A stretch of DNA of 64,000 nucleotides from an uncultured Spirochaetaceae bacterium (GTDB lineage Bacteria > Spirochaetota > Spirochaetia > Sphaerochaetales > Sphaerochaetaceae): assembly GCA_944389025.1 (NCBI GenBank), contig CALXKU010000004.1:62001-126000 (forward strand), given 5' to 3'. The notes beneath the pieces were generated by a model that was not told where the DNA came from, ran no database searches, and saw only the letters and a list, made by a program, of their open reading frames with translations. Shown piece after piece: positions 33,336 through 41,863 of this stretch. The translations under genes and the position numbers were made by a program. The first letter of the stretch is position 1. Every line of letters begins with the position of its first letter.

Positions 33336-33488
33336 CTATTTTTTATAGGCTATCTCCAGACATTTCAGGATGAAATCCTTTGCCTGTTCTTTTGAATAGC
33401 CCAACATTCTTACCGACCAGAAGACACTGCAAAGATCTTTTGCAGCATTATCCAATATCTTTTTGTCAATATCTTTTGCTTCAGTCAT
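33336..33488 (-). CDS. Hypothetical 50-aa protein
   Basis: GAGGGGAAT before the ATG at 33488. Helical: 'MTEAKDIDKKILDNAAKDLC' then 'SVRMLGYSKEQAKDFILKCL'. Overlaps the end of the upstream gene. The helix pattern and translational coupling support it; function unknown. Confidence 0.65.
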   Translation of the reverse strand: MTEAKDIDKKILDNAAKDLCSVFWSVRMLGYSKEQAKDFILKCLEIAYKK

Positions 33489-34033
33489 ATTCCCCTCACC
33501 ATAGCCTGATAGAAGAGACCTTTATAACAAGCAATACCACCTATCGGTCTCCATCCGTTAACCATATTATCAACAACGGTCTTTGCAAATGAGATTCTGT
33601 TGTCTTCACCTCCAACGATTATGTATTCCTTGTGCGTATGCACCTCACTCTGGTGAGGTGCCTTAGTGGTTTGTTCAGTTTCTGCACCACCCACCGAACC
33701 TAAAAGCGTTTTTGGGATTATAGAAAAAATCTCCTTATAGCTAGATTCGAATGCCCTCTCTAATTCTCTCGTCTTCTCTTCGATTTGATTCATTATCTGT
33801 TCTCGTATTTCAGCACTTTTAGGAGCATAGATATTGCACCATACATGCTCAGGGGTGACGTTTATATCTGTTGAATCAATTTGAGAGAAACTATCCCCAT
33901 CCCAGTCATAAATACAATCAGGCGGGTTGAGCCTGGGCTCTTCTTTGTATAACTTAAAAACATTGTAGTCTCTATCTTCGGTCACATAACACTGATAAAA
34001 ATCAGCAATCTCCTGCGGCGTTCTTTTAATCAT
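33485..34033 (-). CDS. Hypothetical 182-aa protein
   Basis: ATG at 34033 behind AAGGAGG, preferred to 34111. The C-terminal 'KEYIIVGGEDNRISFAKTVVDNMVNGWRPIGGIACYKGLFYQAMVR' is the DUF1737-type small domain often seen at the ends of phage proteins. The N-terminal part ('TPQEIADFYQCYVTEDRDYNVFKLYKEEP') is not recognised. Confidence 0.65.
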   Translation of the reverse strand: MIKRTPQEIADFYQCYVTEDRDYNVFKLYKEEPRLNPPDCIYDWDGDSFSQIDSTDINVTPEHVWCNIYAPKSAEIREQIMNQIEEKTRELERAFESSYKEIFSIIPKTLLGSVGGAETEQTTKAPHQSEVHTHKEYIIVGGEDNRISFAKTVVDNMVNGWRPIGGIACYKGLFYQAMVRGI

Positions 34034-34298
34034 TGCTAGCCTCCTTCTTCTCTTCCTTATCCATATTCTCAAGAGATGCGATATTTTGCGATATCTGCTC
34101 AAACTTGCCACATACGGTTTCCATTACATTCAGCTCTTCCCTTATCGTTTTTATCCGCTTCCTTATTAATGCCCACGCTTTTACCTTGTACTCATCTTTT
34201 GCTATGAGGTCTTTAAAAGAATCCCCCATGTTTTGGGTGTCTAGAATCAACGTATTGAGTTTATCCCAGATATTATTTTTTGCGTCTTCGCTTATCAT
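34026..34298 (-). CDS. Hypothetical 90-aa coiled-coil protein
   Basis: Almost entirely helical with Lys/Glu heptads; GGAGG before the ATG. Unknown. Confidence 0.6.
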   Translation of the reverse strand: MISEDAKNNIWDKLNTLILDTQNMGDSFKDLIAKDEYKVKAWALIRKRIKTIREELNVMETVCGKFEQISQNIASLENMDKEEKKEASND

Positions 34299-34299
34299 C

Positions 34300-34569
34300 C
34301 TATGCCTCCACTGTTACATCGTCCGTAAACTTAAAGCCTAGCTCGTTGATACAGTCTGCGATATCTTTCGAAACCGATCTGGTCTGCATACGCTCCCATT
34401 CGGATGTGCCGTCGGGGTAGTATACGTTATCCCAGTCCTCATCTGTTATCTTCGCCCTCTCAAGCATTCTTGCCTCCTTTTCGGAGTGTGGGCCGATGAA
34501 GCAGGCGAATCCGCTTGTGTACACTATTACTGTCTTGCCTGTCTTCACGGCAACCTCTCTTGCTGTCAT
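34300..34569 (-). CDS. Hypothetical 89-aa protein
   Basis: 'MTAREVAVKTGKTVIVYTSG' opening, then 'DEDWDNVYYPDGTSEWERMQTRSVSKDIADCINELGF'. GGAGG SD inside the preceding gene's end. Not recognised. Confidence 0.6.
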   Translation of the reverse strand: MTAREVAVKTGKTVIVYTSGFACFIGPHSEKEARMLERAKITDEDWDNVYYPDGTSEWERMQTRSVSKDIADCINELGFKFTDDVTVEA

Positions 34570-34838
34570 TCTTGAACCTCCTCCCTCAGTGGCTTATACC
34601 TGAGAAGCTTGTATATGACTTGAATTGACCAACCAGCCGTAGTACCGGAGTGATTTTCAGCGTCAAATATGTATACGAGCCTCAGTATTCCCCTGTTTAT
34701 TATTCTCTGAAAACAGTCTGACCAATCATCATTTCCTTTTAATAGCGAATCCAGTTGCTTCTTGGCATGTCTCATCAGGCTGCTATCATCTTCTTCAACC
34801 CTTCTGTCTAATTCTTGGAAAAACTCTTGATCTGTCAT
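34566..34838 (-). CDS. Hypothetical 90-aa protein
   Basis: ATG at 34838 behind AAGGAGG; an in-frame ATG at 34925 lies inside the previous gene and lacks an SD. Acidic helical start, central 'WSDCFQRIINRGILRLVYIFD'. Unknown. Confidence 0.6.
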   Translation of the reverse strand: MTDQEFFQELDRRVEEDDSSLMRHAKKQLDSLLKGNDDWSDCFQRIINRGILRLVYIFDAENHSGTTAGWSIQVIYKLLRYKPLREEVQE

Positions 34839-35068
34839 TCTTCCTCCTTGTTCATCAGCCAAGAATAAGCCTCCTCGAACGAATCGAACTCCTCGACGTA
34901 GAACTCGCCAGATATGTTGTCGCAAGCTACATACCTCTTAGCACTCAAGTCGTAAGAGAGCATAAGCCCGACTCCATCAACTAGGCTCTTATCTGCCTCC
35001 CACGCTTTCTGTAGTGCCGAGAATATCTCTATCGGCACTTCGTCGAATTCCTTGTGAAACAAGCTCAT
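34835..35068 (-). CDS. Hypothetical 77-aa acidic protein
   Basis: Start at 35068 overlaps the upstream TGA and lies 7 bases after GGAGG. The end 'YVEEFDSFEEAYSWLMNKEEE' forms a small strand-helix element. Not recognised. Confidence 0.6.
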   Translation of the reverse strand: MSLFHKEFDEVPIEIFSALQKAWEADKSLVDGVGLMLSYDLSAKRYVACDNISGEFYVEEFDSFEEAYSWLMNKEEE

Positions 35069-35418
35069 TCCCATTCCTCCATGACTTTAATTGCTTTTCT
35101 TAACATGGGCTTATCCATCTTTGCAAAGTGACAAGCCCCACGGCTGATACCCATCTCTCTTGCAAGCTTTTCATACAAATCGTTCCTATCAGCCACACCG
35201 AACCATCTTGGGAAGCCGTCTCTGTCGACATCGAACATGTTGTGGCACTGAATTCTAAGCTCACGCGTCTCCCTGTCGGCGAACTTTCCAAGCGGCTTAT
35301 GGGCCTTGGAGTTACTATGGCAACCCACAGTAGCTCCGCAACCGTTACACTTATACATGTATCCGAATCTGGTGTTCAGCAGGCTGATATCGTCAGAACC
35401 GCATATATCACACCTCAA
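35065..35418 (-). CDS. Zinc-ribbon protein (DUF3268-like)
   Basis: 117 aa. 'MRCDICGSDDISLL' and 'YKCNGCGATVGCH' form a CxxC...CxxC zinc ribbon in the first 35 residues, followed by 'NSKAHKPLGKFADRETRELRIQCHNMFD', the typical sequence of small phage zinc-finger proteins of the DUF3268 kind. The C-terminal helix-turn-helix-like 'LAREMGISRGACHFAKMDKPMLRKAI' may contact nucleic acid. Start is TTG at 35418 overlapping the upstream stop (TTGA). Confidence 0.7.
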   Translation of the reverse strand: MRCDICGSDDISLLNTRFGYMYKCNGCGATVGCHSNSKAHKPLGKFADRETRELRIQCHNMFDVDRDGFPRWFGVADRNDLYEKLAREMGISRGACHFAKMDKPMLRKAIKVMEEWE

Positions 35419-36140
35419 TTCCCGTCTACCTCCTTGACGAAATCTCCGACTCTGAATTCCGGCTCATCCACCTTCTCAAGGCAGTCATAAGGCCAATACC
35501 ACCAATCACTCTTATTTTCCGTATATACTTGTATACCTACATAAGTAATTTTTTTAATTTCTCCAATTGTGCCTATAATATCTTTCATATCGGGGACAAA
35601 CTCGCAGAGAAGATCTTTAGATGAAAATTCTTTTAAGATCTTAACCTTGTCACCGATTTTGATGTTATTAGCCTTACACCACTTAGCCTGTCTCTCCTCA
35701 TATGTCGGCTCCTTCTTGCGGATGAGGCAGACGAACCATTCGTTTTCTGAACTCATAAAAGGTGATGACTGGGCTTCTATAGCAGAGTCCTTCATTACAA
35801 GCGTGCCTTCGCTTGCCGAAAGCTGGCTTATACTTCTTAGCAAGCAAGAAGGATTGTTTCCGAAATAGTATTCCTTCCCAATCTCCACCCTCGGGTCGTC
35901 AGGATCTATGATAACGTCCGCATAGGTGTATTTCGGGCTGGTATCATTATCGACAAGCTTTAAACACTCTTCTTCATAAAGCCAAAAATCATTGCTGTTA
36001 TCAAGAAATACCTTGATATACTCATTCTCAAAAAGCTCTTTGACTACACCGACCTCACCTACGGTCGGTAAGCACCCCTCATCAAATCCCGGGTATTCCT
36101 TAACAATCCTTACCTTGTCACCTACTTTAAACTTAGACAT
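35415..36140 (-). CDS. Tandem KOW/SH3-like barrel protein
   Basis: 241 aa with two copies of a small beta-barrel motif: 'FKVGDKVRIVKEYPG...VGEVGVVKEL' near the N-terminus and 'IKIGDKVKILKEFSS...IGTIGEIKKI' after residue 150, plus a third opening 'FRVGDFVKEV' at the very end. Each is followed by a Trp-Trp/Tyr and 'CLK(L/K)V' strand. Function unknown; such domains bind proteins or nucleic acid. Confidence 0.65.
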   Translation of the reverse strand: MSKFKVGDKVRIVKEYPGFDEGCLPTVGEVGVVKELFENEYIKVFLDNSNDFWLYEEECLKLVDNDTSPKYTYADVIIDPDDPRVEIGKEYYFGNNPSCLLRSISQLSASEGTLVMKDSAIEAQSSPFMSSENEWFVCLIRKKEPTYEERQAKWCKANNIKIGDKVKILKEFSSKDLLCEFVPDMKDIIGTIGEIKKITYVGIQVYTENKSDWWYWPYDCLEKVDEPEFRVGDFVKEVDGN

Positions 36141-36696
36141 TGTTCTCCTCCTTTGAAAATGAAAGACCGATGTGATTTAAATCTTCCTCTATGCGATTAA
36201 CCTGATACTTATGAACCCCCATAAGCTCTGCAAGCTCCTTTTTGGTGAGGGAGAGCAGATCTTCAATAAAAAAATCTTCTTTGCCAAATCTTTCTCCATA
36301 CTTCTTGTAATCCTCTGGAGTCTTTACTACATCAGCATCTAGCCACCATATAGGGCATTCTTTAGAAGCCAATCCGTCTTTAACATCAGCCCTCATGTTT
36401 GCAATAAGCTTTTCCCATGATTCCTCCTCGATTGTAGAAGCCATGATTATATTTCTGTACCACAAAATCTTATATGCAAGATTTGATATGTTTTCACGCT
36501 TGATATTAAGATATCCTATAAGCTCTAGTGCATACGCATCGCCGTCAATGCTAAGAGGCTCTTGGGTTTCACTTGCCGATAACTCATTATCAAACCAGTA
36601 GAGAAGCTCAATAAGCTTTTGCAGATTATCAAGAAACCTGTATGCAGAAATCGGATTCATTTGAGAGAAGGAAAACGGTGTTCGTTTGCTCATCAT
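36133..36696 (-). CDS. Hypothetical 187-aa protein with HTH-like end
   Basis: ATG at 36696 directly overlaps the TAA that ends the methyltransferase frame and follows AAAGGAG. The C-terminal 'LSLTKKELAELMGVHKYQVNRIEEDLNHIGLSF' looks like a helix-turn-helix. The first 120 residues are helical, with Trp/Tyr-rich parts. Possibly a regulator. Confidence 0.6.
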   Translation of the reverse strand: MMSKRTPFSFSQMNPISAYRFLDNLQKLIELLYWFDNELSASETQEPLSIDGDAYALELIGYLNIKRENISNLAYKILWYRNIIMASTIEEESWEKLIANMRADVKDGLASKECPIWWLDADVVKTPEDYKKYGERFGKEDFFIEDLLSLTKKELAELMGVHKYQVNRIEEDLNHIGLSFSKEENNV

Positions 36697-38970
36697 TATT
36701 CTCCTTTGTCTTTTACCATAAAAATTGTCATTAGCATTTTCTCTGCCACATATGCACATAACGGCACCTGACCGTTACCGAGAGCCATGAGGCGTTTTCT
36801 TCTGTTTTCCGTGCATCCAACAGTCCTTGGAATTTCCCCGGTATCTGCAGGATCCTCTTTCCACCAAGTGCCGTCCAGCGTTCTCTCTTTCCATTCGTCG
36901 AACGCTTCTTTCTTCATTGGCCTAATATCATCCCAGCCTATTGGCCACCCCATGAGCCATGCTACCCAGTCGGGATTGAGCTTTCCTCCATTCCCTGCTC
37001 TGAAAGCCTTCCTCTCCTCTTCCGTAATTGCGCCATCCTCAAAGAGCCTGTTGGCCTTCTCGCAATTACCTGAGCCGTTGGATAGCCCTGTAGTGCCGGG
37101 AGTAGGATAAAGAACGGCATTGCTTAAATTACTCAGTCTCTTCATTTGCCCCCCCCCTGTCGTAAGAGAAGAACCTCTCAGGAGATACCGCACCGTGCGA
37201 ATCAGAGCATGTCGGCGTCGGCCATCTCTTTCTCTGCTCCTTCCCTTCTACAAGCTCTGCAAGACCTCTTCCGTACCCCTCACTGGTGCTCCCGGGTTCC
37301 TGTGCTCTCGGGGTAGGCCAGAATTTATCAGGTCGCTTTTCTACAAGAAAACTCAGGGAGACACCTCTGTAGTTATCCTCCGTAGTCGCCTTACGGCCCT
37401 TTGAGGCCAAATCGCACGCGTCCATCACAGTAGGGGTCGGTATGTGTCTGCCTCTCTTACTTAGGTTGCACCCCCCCCAGAGCCAAAATCTGTCACGTAC
37501 ATGAGGTGCTCCAACAGCGGAAGCTGGAAGAGTTGTCCAGAGCGCGTCATACCCGATTTCGGAAAGGTCTCCAAGCACTCTGTCGAGTCCTCGAACAACA
37601 AGCATTGGGGAGTTCTCCACGAAGATGTTTCTCGGTCGTATCTCGCTAATGATTCTGAACATCTCACCCCAGAGGCCTGAACGCTCTCCATCGATGCCTT
37701 TGCCTTTTCCTGCAATGGAGATGTCCTGACAGTTATGGACGATGGCTCCGTTAGCAATATAGCTCTCATCTTCCTCAACTGAGATGTTATAGACTCTGGC
37801 AAGCAATCCTGTGTTACTGACTTCTCTGAGCTTTCTATATGCATATCGATCGTCGCTGTAAGCATTTCTGTTCTTCCCATTGACGATGAAGCTATAAGTG
37901 TCATGCTGATTGCATATTCTTCCTTCAATAGTGCATCTAGGATCTCTTCTGGACTCATAGAATGCAGGGATAGGCTTTCCGATTCTTTGGGCAATGAGGC
38001 ACATATCAAGAACCAGTTTCTTGCTGATGCTTGTTGCTCCTTCCCTGTCTGTTCTTCCATCCCCTGATATATATCCCTCGTACAATGCTCTTGCCTTATC
38101 GACTGGGAGGGTATATGCGATTCTGGTGAGATGCTTCCCTCCAGCTCCCTTTCCGAACATCGCAAGGTCTCTATAGAGATCTCCCTTGGTAACGTGGAAC
38201 TTGGAACAGGTTCTTTCGTTGACTCTCGTCCAGTTATATCCGGCTGCTCTGAGATGTTCTGTGAACTCTTCTGCCTTGCTATCTGGACAGGCGAACACAA
38301 CTCTTCCGTTCTTCCTTCCTTTTCTGTCAACTCTCCACCCATCAGCAAGATATCTTCCGGCAACCCACCACCATTCGGGGCTGTGCTTGTCGATATCATC
38401 GATCTCAGGCAGAACCATCGCTGTCCAATGTCTTTCTGTATCAAGTTCCGAAACTCTGATGAATCTCTTCTCAAATCCTCTGTCCTCAGAGACGTAATAA
38501 GGATGTTCTGCTGTAGTGTAGGTATCAGGTATACCAAAGCCCCTGACTTTCCATATCTCAGCTCCGTCCCTCGACATGATGGAAGTGACCTTTCTCCATC
38601 TTCCAAGATGGGTAAGGACGATATCTCCTTCTGTAATCTCATCAATAGGCTTATATCCGTTTTCTGTGAGAACCAGAGTTCCGGCTGCGAAGCAAGGGAA
38701 TCCTCCCGCAATGACGAGCTCCTCCCTGATGGAGCGGAGGAAGGCGACATACTCCTTCGTCTCCTCGTTATCCACGCCGAAACTTCTGACATCATCCCAG
38801 ATGGGGAAAGAAGGGAGCACCCCATCGGCCTGCCTTTGAAGCAGAACTCTTCTTGGGTATTCTTCGATTTCGATTGCGCCGACAATCTCTCGTCCAGATA
38901 GCAGATCGGCGAGAATTCCGCCACCTGCTCCTGCGAAAAGGTGGAAGGCGTATTTACAGTCAAGCTCCAC
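36696..38970 (-). CDS. DNA cytosine-5 methyltransferase, intein-containing, out of frame at a G9 tract
   Basis: Start is GTG at 38970 behind AAGGAGG, overlapping the upstream gene. Motif I 'HLFAGAGGG' at residues 10-18, motif IV 'GGFP|CQD' split by an intein after residue 92, motif VI 'FVENSP', motif VIII 'RDRFW'. The present frame ends at 37129 after nine G at 37149-37157. The other frame continues at once with 'MKRLSNLSNAVLYPTPGTTG', 'NPDWVAWLMGWPIGW' and 'RRKRLMALGNGQVPLCAYVAEKML', the target-recognition end and motifs IX-X. With eight G the gene would encode 757 aa, 436 after splicing. The gene is therefore in an OFF state, phase-variable, or mis-sequenced. Confidence 0.85.
37149..37157. 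repeat. C9/G9 homopolymer in the cytosine methyltransferase gene
   Basis: Nine G on the coding strand. Eight G (or eleven) would join the two halves of the enzyme; nine truncates it before the C-terminal conserved motifs. Confidence 0.9.
37471..37478. repeat. C8/G8 homopolymer in the cytosine methyltransferase gene
   Basis: Eight G encoding Trp-Gly-Gly just after motif VIII 'RDRFW'. The frame is kept at this length, so this is a second potential switch in the same gene, currently in the ON position. Confidence 0.85.
37732..38694 (-). mobile_element. Intein with LAGLIDADG-type homing endonuclease
   Basis: 321 residues inserted in the methyltransferase. Block A 'CFAAGTLVLTENGYKPI' starts with Cys1; block B 'TTAEHPYYV'; two LAGLIDADG-like motifs 'VAGRYLADGW' and 'YEGYISGDGR'; block F/G 'VYNISVEEDESYIANGAIVHN' ends in His-Asn, followed by Cys as first C-extein residue. 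All splicing residues of a class 1 intein are present. The insertion sits exactly before the catalytic Cys of the PCQ motif, so the enzyme is inactive until splicing restores it. Confidence 0.92.
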
Positions 38971-39838
38971 ATCTTTCCTCCTTGATATACGCCCATGACT
39001 GGGGTGGTCTCTTGAAGCCATAGTTCTCCAAAGATTTCGGCTTCTCATACCTTGTGACCGCTCCAAGCTGAAACGCATGTGCGTTGTAACGCCGAAAAGC
39101 GAAATACTGGTAGAAAGTTTCCATATCAATCCCGGCATACTCTTTCGTTTTTGCCCATAATTCGGAAGCGTTTAACAGGAGTACACCTTCAATCTCAGCC
39201 TCGCCTACTACGGCGGAAACTGGAGCGGTGGCATATATGACCATCTTCTTAACTTTCAAGGAGGGAGTTATCCTGCGATATTCGTATCTTTTCTCCCCTT
39301 TCAGAATCTTTTCCGCATATTCAGGCTTTATTGATATGAGTATCGTTGAGCTGTGTTTCATTGTCCCCCCCTCCTTGTCATTTTTCACTCCGCTTCTCTT
39401 TGCTATTATTCCTGCCAGCAGCGACCCTAGAGAAACCGATTTGTTCAATTCCTGAATCATGTCTAGGAAAGAAAGACATACGTTTTCCATCCTGGCATAT
39501 TCCTCAAGTGGTATGTTGACCCCGTCTTTCGCAATCCTGTCCAAGACAGCCATGTATTCTTTGAATTTACTCTCAAGCGGATAGGCGGTAGAGTAAGCAA
39601 GTGCAAGTTTAAGCTGTTCTTTATTCTCTTCCGTCTTCTCCTTAAAACAGACAAGGTTATCCAGCTTTATTTTGAAGCCACATAGCCAACAGTCATCCTC
39701 ATAACCATCATCGCAATAAAATGGGCATGTTTGGCAGGATGGAGAATCCATCTGCATGTGCTGAGCGTTACATGTCTCTATGATTCTCTCTGCAATCAGA
39801 ATTGCCTCTTCTCTGCCTATCTCTCCTCTATCTCTCAC
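38960..39838 (-). CDS. ASCH/PUA-like protein fused in frame to an upstream ORF
   Basis: As read, one 292-aa frame. The C-terminal 133 residues from ATG 39361 ('MKHSSTILISIKPEYAEKILKGEKRYEYR') form an ASCH domain, an RNA-binding PUA-like fold common in phages. The N-terminal 159 residues have a Cys cluster 'CQTCPFYCDDGYEDDCWLCGF' and a helical part. The two are joined only by 'KEGGT', encoded by seven G that also form the SD (GGAGGGGGGG) of the ASCH start. Thus they may be two genes, accidentally or reversibly in frame. Confidence 0.65.
   Translation of the reverse strand: MRDRGEIGREEAILIAERIIETCNAQHMQMDSPSCQTCPFYCDDGYEDDCWLCGFKIKLDNLVCFKEKTEENKEQLKLALAYSTAYPLESKFKEYMAVLDRIAKDGVNIPLEEYARMENVCLSFLDMIQELNKSVSLGSLLAGIIAKRSGVKNDKEGGTMKHSSTILISIKPEYAEKILKGEKRYEYRRITPSLKVKKMVIYATAPVSAVVGEAEIEGVLLLNASELWAKTKEYAGIDMETFYQYFAFRRYNAHAFQLGAVTRYEKPKSLENYGFKRPPQSWAYIKEERCGA
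39365..39371. repeat. C7/G7 homopolymer at the ASCH start
   Basis: Seven G as part of the ribosome site of the ASCH gene and as the in-frame link to the upstream ORF. A length change would separate the two frames and shift SD spacing. Confidence 0.75.
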
Positions 39839-40637
39839 TTCATTCCTCCTTCTTCATCTTCATCGAACAGGTACATCTGTTTTTCTCCCGTCTCTTTTTC
39901 CGTTTCTGTTGGCATCCCGTACCACCTCTTCTCCTCTTCCGAGAAATAAAACTCATCCTTCTCCGTGCCTATGAACCTGAATCCAAGATTCATGGCGGCA
40001 ATTCTGCTGGATCCAGAGCCCAGATGCGTGTCGAGTATGAGCTCTCCCCTTTTCCCGAACTGCTCAAGCAGAAATTCGTACAGTTTTACAGGCTTTTGCG
40101 TGGGATGAATCTTTCCCGTCATGCAGTTGCTCATCGCAAACACCTTGCTCGGTTTGTCGAAGCTCGTCCATGCGTACTCGGCCTGTGAGAAATTCGGCCA
40201 TGGCTGCCTCTTGTCCCACATGACAAAGCATCTCGTAGGAGGAAGATTGAAATAGTTGCCTCCCCAGATGATCTGGTTTTTCGAAACCCTGAAAAGCGCG
40301 TCAAAATATTCCTTCTGGGGGGGGTAATATCCCAAGAGGTATCCGCTATGTTTAAAATCCTGTTTTTAAGCTTTCCTCTCCCGCTGAAACGTGTCCTAGC
40401 TTTTCTTGAACGTTCAGCAACGCTCTCGTATGCTGGATCACTTTTGCTGTTCATATTCTTAAAAGAGTCAGCTCTTATTCCATATGGGGGATCTACAATT
40501 GCGAGATCTATGCACTTATCTGGAAGAGCACTCAGGAGTTCCATGCAGTCCGCATTGAATGCAACGCTGAGAACCTCATCGAGAGAAAGCCTCTCGTCCT
40601 CCCCGAATATGTTTTTAAACACTATCTCGTTTTGCAT
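39835..40637 (-). CDS. Beta-class DNA methyltransferase, out of frame at a C8 tract
   Basis: The N-terminal frame starts at ATG 40637 and has motif IV 'IVDPPYGI'. It loses homology after 'DTSWDIT' at eight C (40317-40324). The continuing enzyme lies in the next frame: 'PPQKEYFDALFRVSKNQIIWGGNYF', 'TGKIHPTQKPVKLYEFLLEQF', and motif I 'ILDTHLGSGSSRIAAMNLGF'. Motif IV before motif I marks the beta class (N6-adenine or N4-cytosine). Nine C would restore a 267-aa enzyme. Like the neighbour it is OFF as sequenced. Confidence 0.85.
40317..40324. repeat. G8/C8 homopolymer in the beta-class methyltransferase gene
   Basis: Eight C on the coding strand encode Thr-Pro-Pro; one more C continues into 'PPQKEYF' and the rest of the enzyme. 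Confidence 0.9.
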
Positions 40638-40980
40638 CGCACTCCTCCTCTAAAAGCTTGCTCACCAGAGACTCAAGCATCTCGCATTTCTCCTCAAGCT
40701 GGATTATCCTCTTCTCTGTATCCATTCTTTTTTCGTCCATGTAGATGTCGATATCATTGGTATGGCCGTCATCTATCACGTAGTCGAAAAGAAATCTGTT
40801 GGCGCACTTTCCTCCGCGAGCGATGGCCATGTATATCGCCCTATCCGTCAGCCCGAGCTTATGCGCCGCCACCTTCACGCTTGAGGCTATCCTGATTCTT
40901 CCAGTCTGCGTGTCGTCGATAATGACAGCCTTCGTTTTGGGCCCGCCTTTCTTCTGCAGGATAGTATTCTGCCTAATCAT
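40615..40980 (-). CDS. HTH / NUMOD-like DNA-binding protein
   Basis: 121 aa from ATG 40980 behind GAGGTGG (an upstream ATG at 41067 has no SD). 'ASSVKVAAHKLGLTDRAIYMAIARG' is a small helix-turn-helix of the kind found at the ends of homing endonucleases. The C-terminal third is a leucine-zipper-like coiled coil. It overlaps the methyltransferase start. Could regulate the neighbouring genes or assist the replication module. Confidence 0.6.
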   Translation of the reverse strand: MIRQNTILQKKGGPKTKAVIIDDTQTGRIRIASSVKVAAHKLGLTDRAIYMAIARGGKCANRFLFDYVIDDGHTNDIDIYMDEKRMDTEKRIIQLEEKCEMLESLVSKLLEEECDAKRDSV

Positions 40981-41140
40981 GTTTTTCCACCTCTTCCGTT
41001 TCGCCTGTTTCCTCAAACATGTTTTCAATACGGCCACGGAAATGACCTTCCCTGTATCCGTTTCCATATCCGAGGAAATAAAGAGATATGCAAAGTCCGA
41101 TAATCGATATCAGTAAAGCTAACCAGCTAAGCAGATTCAT
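40973..41140 (-). CDS. Small single-TM membrane protein (55 aa)
   Basis: GGAGGATACGGA precedes ATG 41140. 'MNLLSWLALLISIIGLCISL' is a membrane helix; the rest is Gly/Tyr/charged. It fills the gap between the Cys-rich gene and the HTH gene and overlaps both. Unknown. Confidence 0.7.
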   Translation of the reverse strand: MNLLSWLALLISIIGLCISLYFLGYGNGYREGHFRGRIENMFEETGETEEVEKHD

Positions 41141-41451
41141 TCCGTATCCTCCTTTTTAAATCCTTTGCCGAAGAGCAGCGGATCATTGGTCTCGCCAAGC
41201 GGGGTAACGCTTCCCTTGATTAGAACTCCGCTGAACTTAGCACATGGCGTGCACTCCATCGGAACCAGAACCGAATAGTCACCCTTGCAACACGCGTAGA
41301 ATCTCCGGCATTCAGAGTATTCCCTTCCGTCACTTCCCTTGGTATATCCGATATGCTTCCTGCATCCTTCACATCCCTTCTCAGGAGCTTTTGCGGGTAT
41401 CTCATCCCAGTCGTAGCCCCTAAGCAGTTTCCTACGGTAAAGCCTACTCAT
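41137..41451 (-). CDS. Cys-rich hypothetical protein (104 aa)
   Basis: Eight Cys, including 'GCEGCRKHIGYTKG', 'ECRRFYACCKGDY' and 'ECTPCAKF', suggesting two zinc sites. Lies between nuclease and membrane protein genes; its start overlaps the nuclease gene's end. Function unknown. Confidence 0.65.
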   Translation of the reverse strand: MSRLYRRKLLRGYDWDEIPAKAPEKGCEGCRKHIGYTKGSDGREYSECRRFYACCKGDYSVLVPMECTPCAKFSGVLIKGSVTPLGETNDPLLFGKGFKKEDTE

Positions 41452-41863
41452 CGTCGCCTTCCTCGCACCGAGCCTCGTGCTTGCGAGCTATCTTGAAAAC
41501 ATCGCTACCGGAGCGAACCACCGAATACTCGATTCTTCTTTCTTCACAGCGTTTCTGAAAATCCCTCTGCTTCTTTGAAAGCTGCCCTTTCCTCGTTTTG
41601 ACCTCCATGTAGCCATAGCTTCCATCAGTCCACCAGACAAAGAGATCCGCAACGCCAGCGGAGAGGCCCATTGTAACGAGACGGCTCTGCGTGGCCTTGC
41701 TTCTCCCCCTTGCTTCGTTCGGGATGGAATGGAAGAAGGAAACATTCTTTGACGCCGTAAGGGCTCTTACAACCTCCATCTGGATATCATCCTCTTTCGG
41801 ATTTATCCTGCTCATGCTCAACGGCACTTTCCTTGCTTTCATCTTTCTTGGGTATCCTTTCAT
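41444..41863 (-). CDS. VRR-NUC domain nuclease
   Basis: 139 aa. The PD-(D/E)XK-type VRR-NUC core is visible: 'PKEDDIQMEVVRAL', 'SIPNEARGRSKATQSRLVTMGLSAGVADLFVWW' with the catalytic Asp, and 'GYMEVKTRKGQLSKKQRDFQ' with the E-x-K. In phages these small stand-alone enzymes sit in replication modules and are thought to cut branched DNA. It directly overlaps the DnaC-like gene's end (ATGA). Confidence 0.85.
   Translation of the reverse strand: MKGYPRKMKARKVPLSMSRINPKEDDIQMEVVRALTASKNVSFFHSIPNEARGRSKATQSRLVTMGLSAGVADLFVWWTDGSYGYMEVKTRKGQLSKKQRDFQKRCEERRIEYSVVRSGSDVFKIARKHEARCEEGDDE

Noticed and set aside
37461-38972. Over 500-codon open frame overlapping the methyltransferase and its intein, with a good SD and ATG at 38972
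   Set aside because: It overlaps clearly conserved methyltransferase and intein motifs in another frame, its product is Ser/Arg/Pro-rich without domains, and the SD serves the GTG two bases further.
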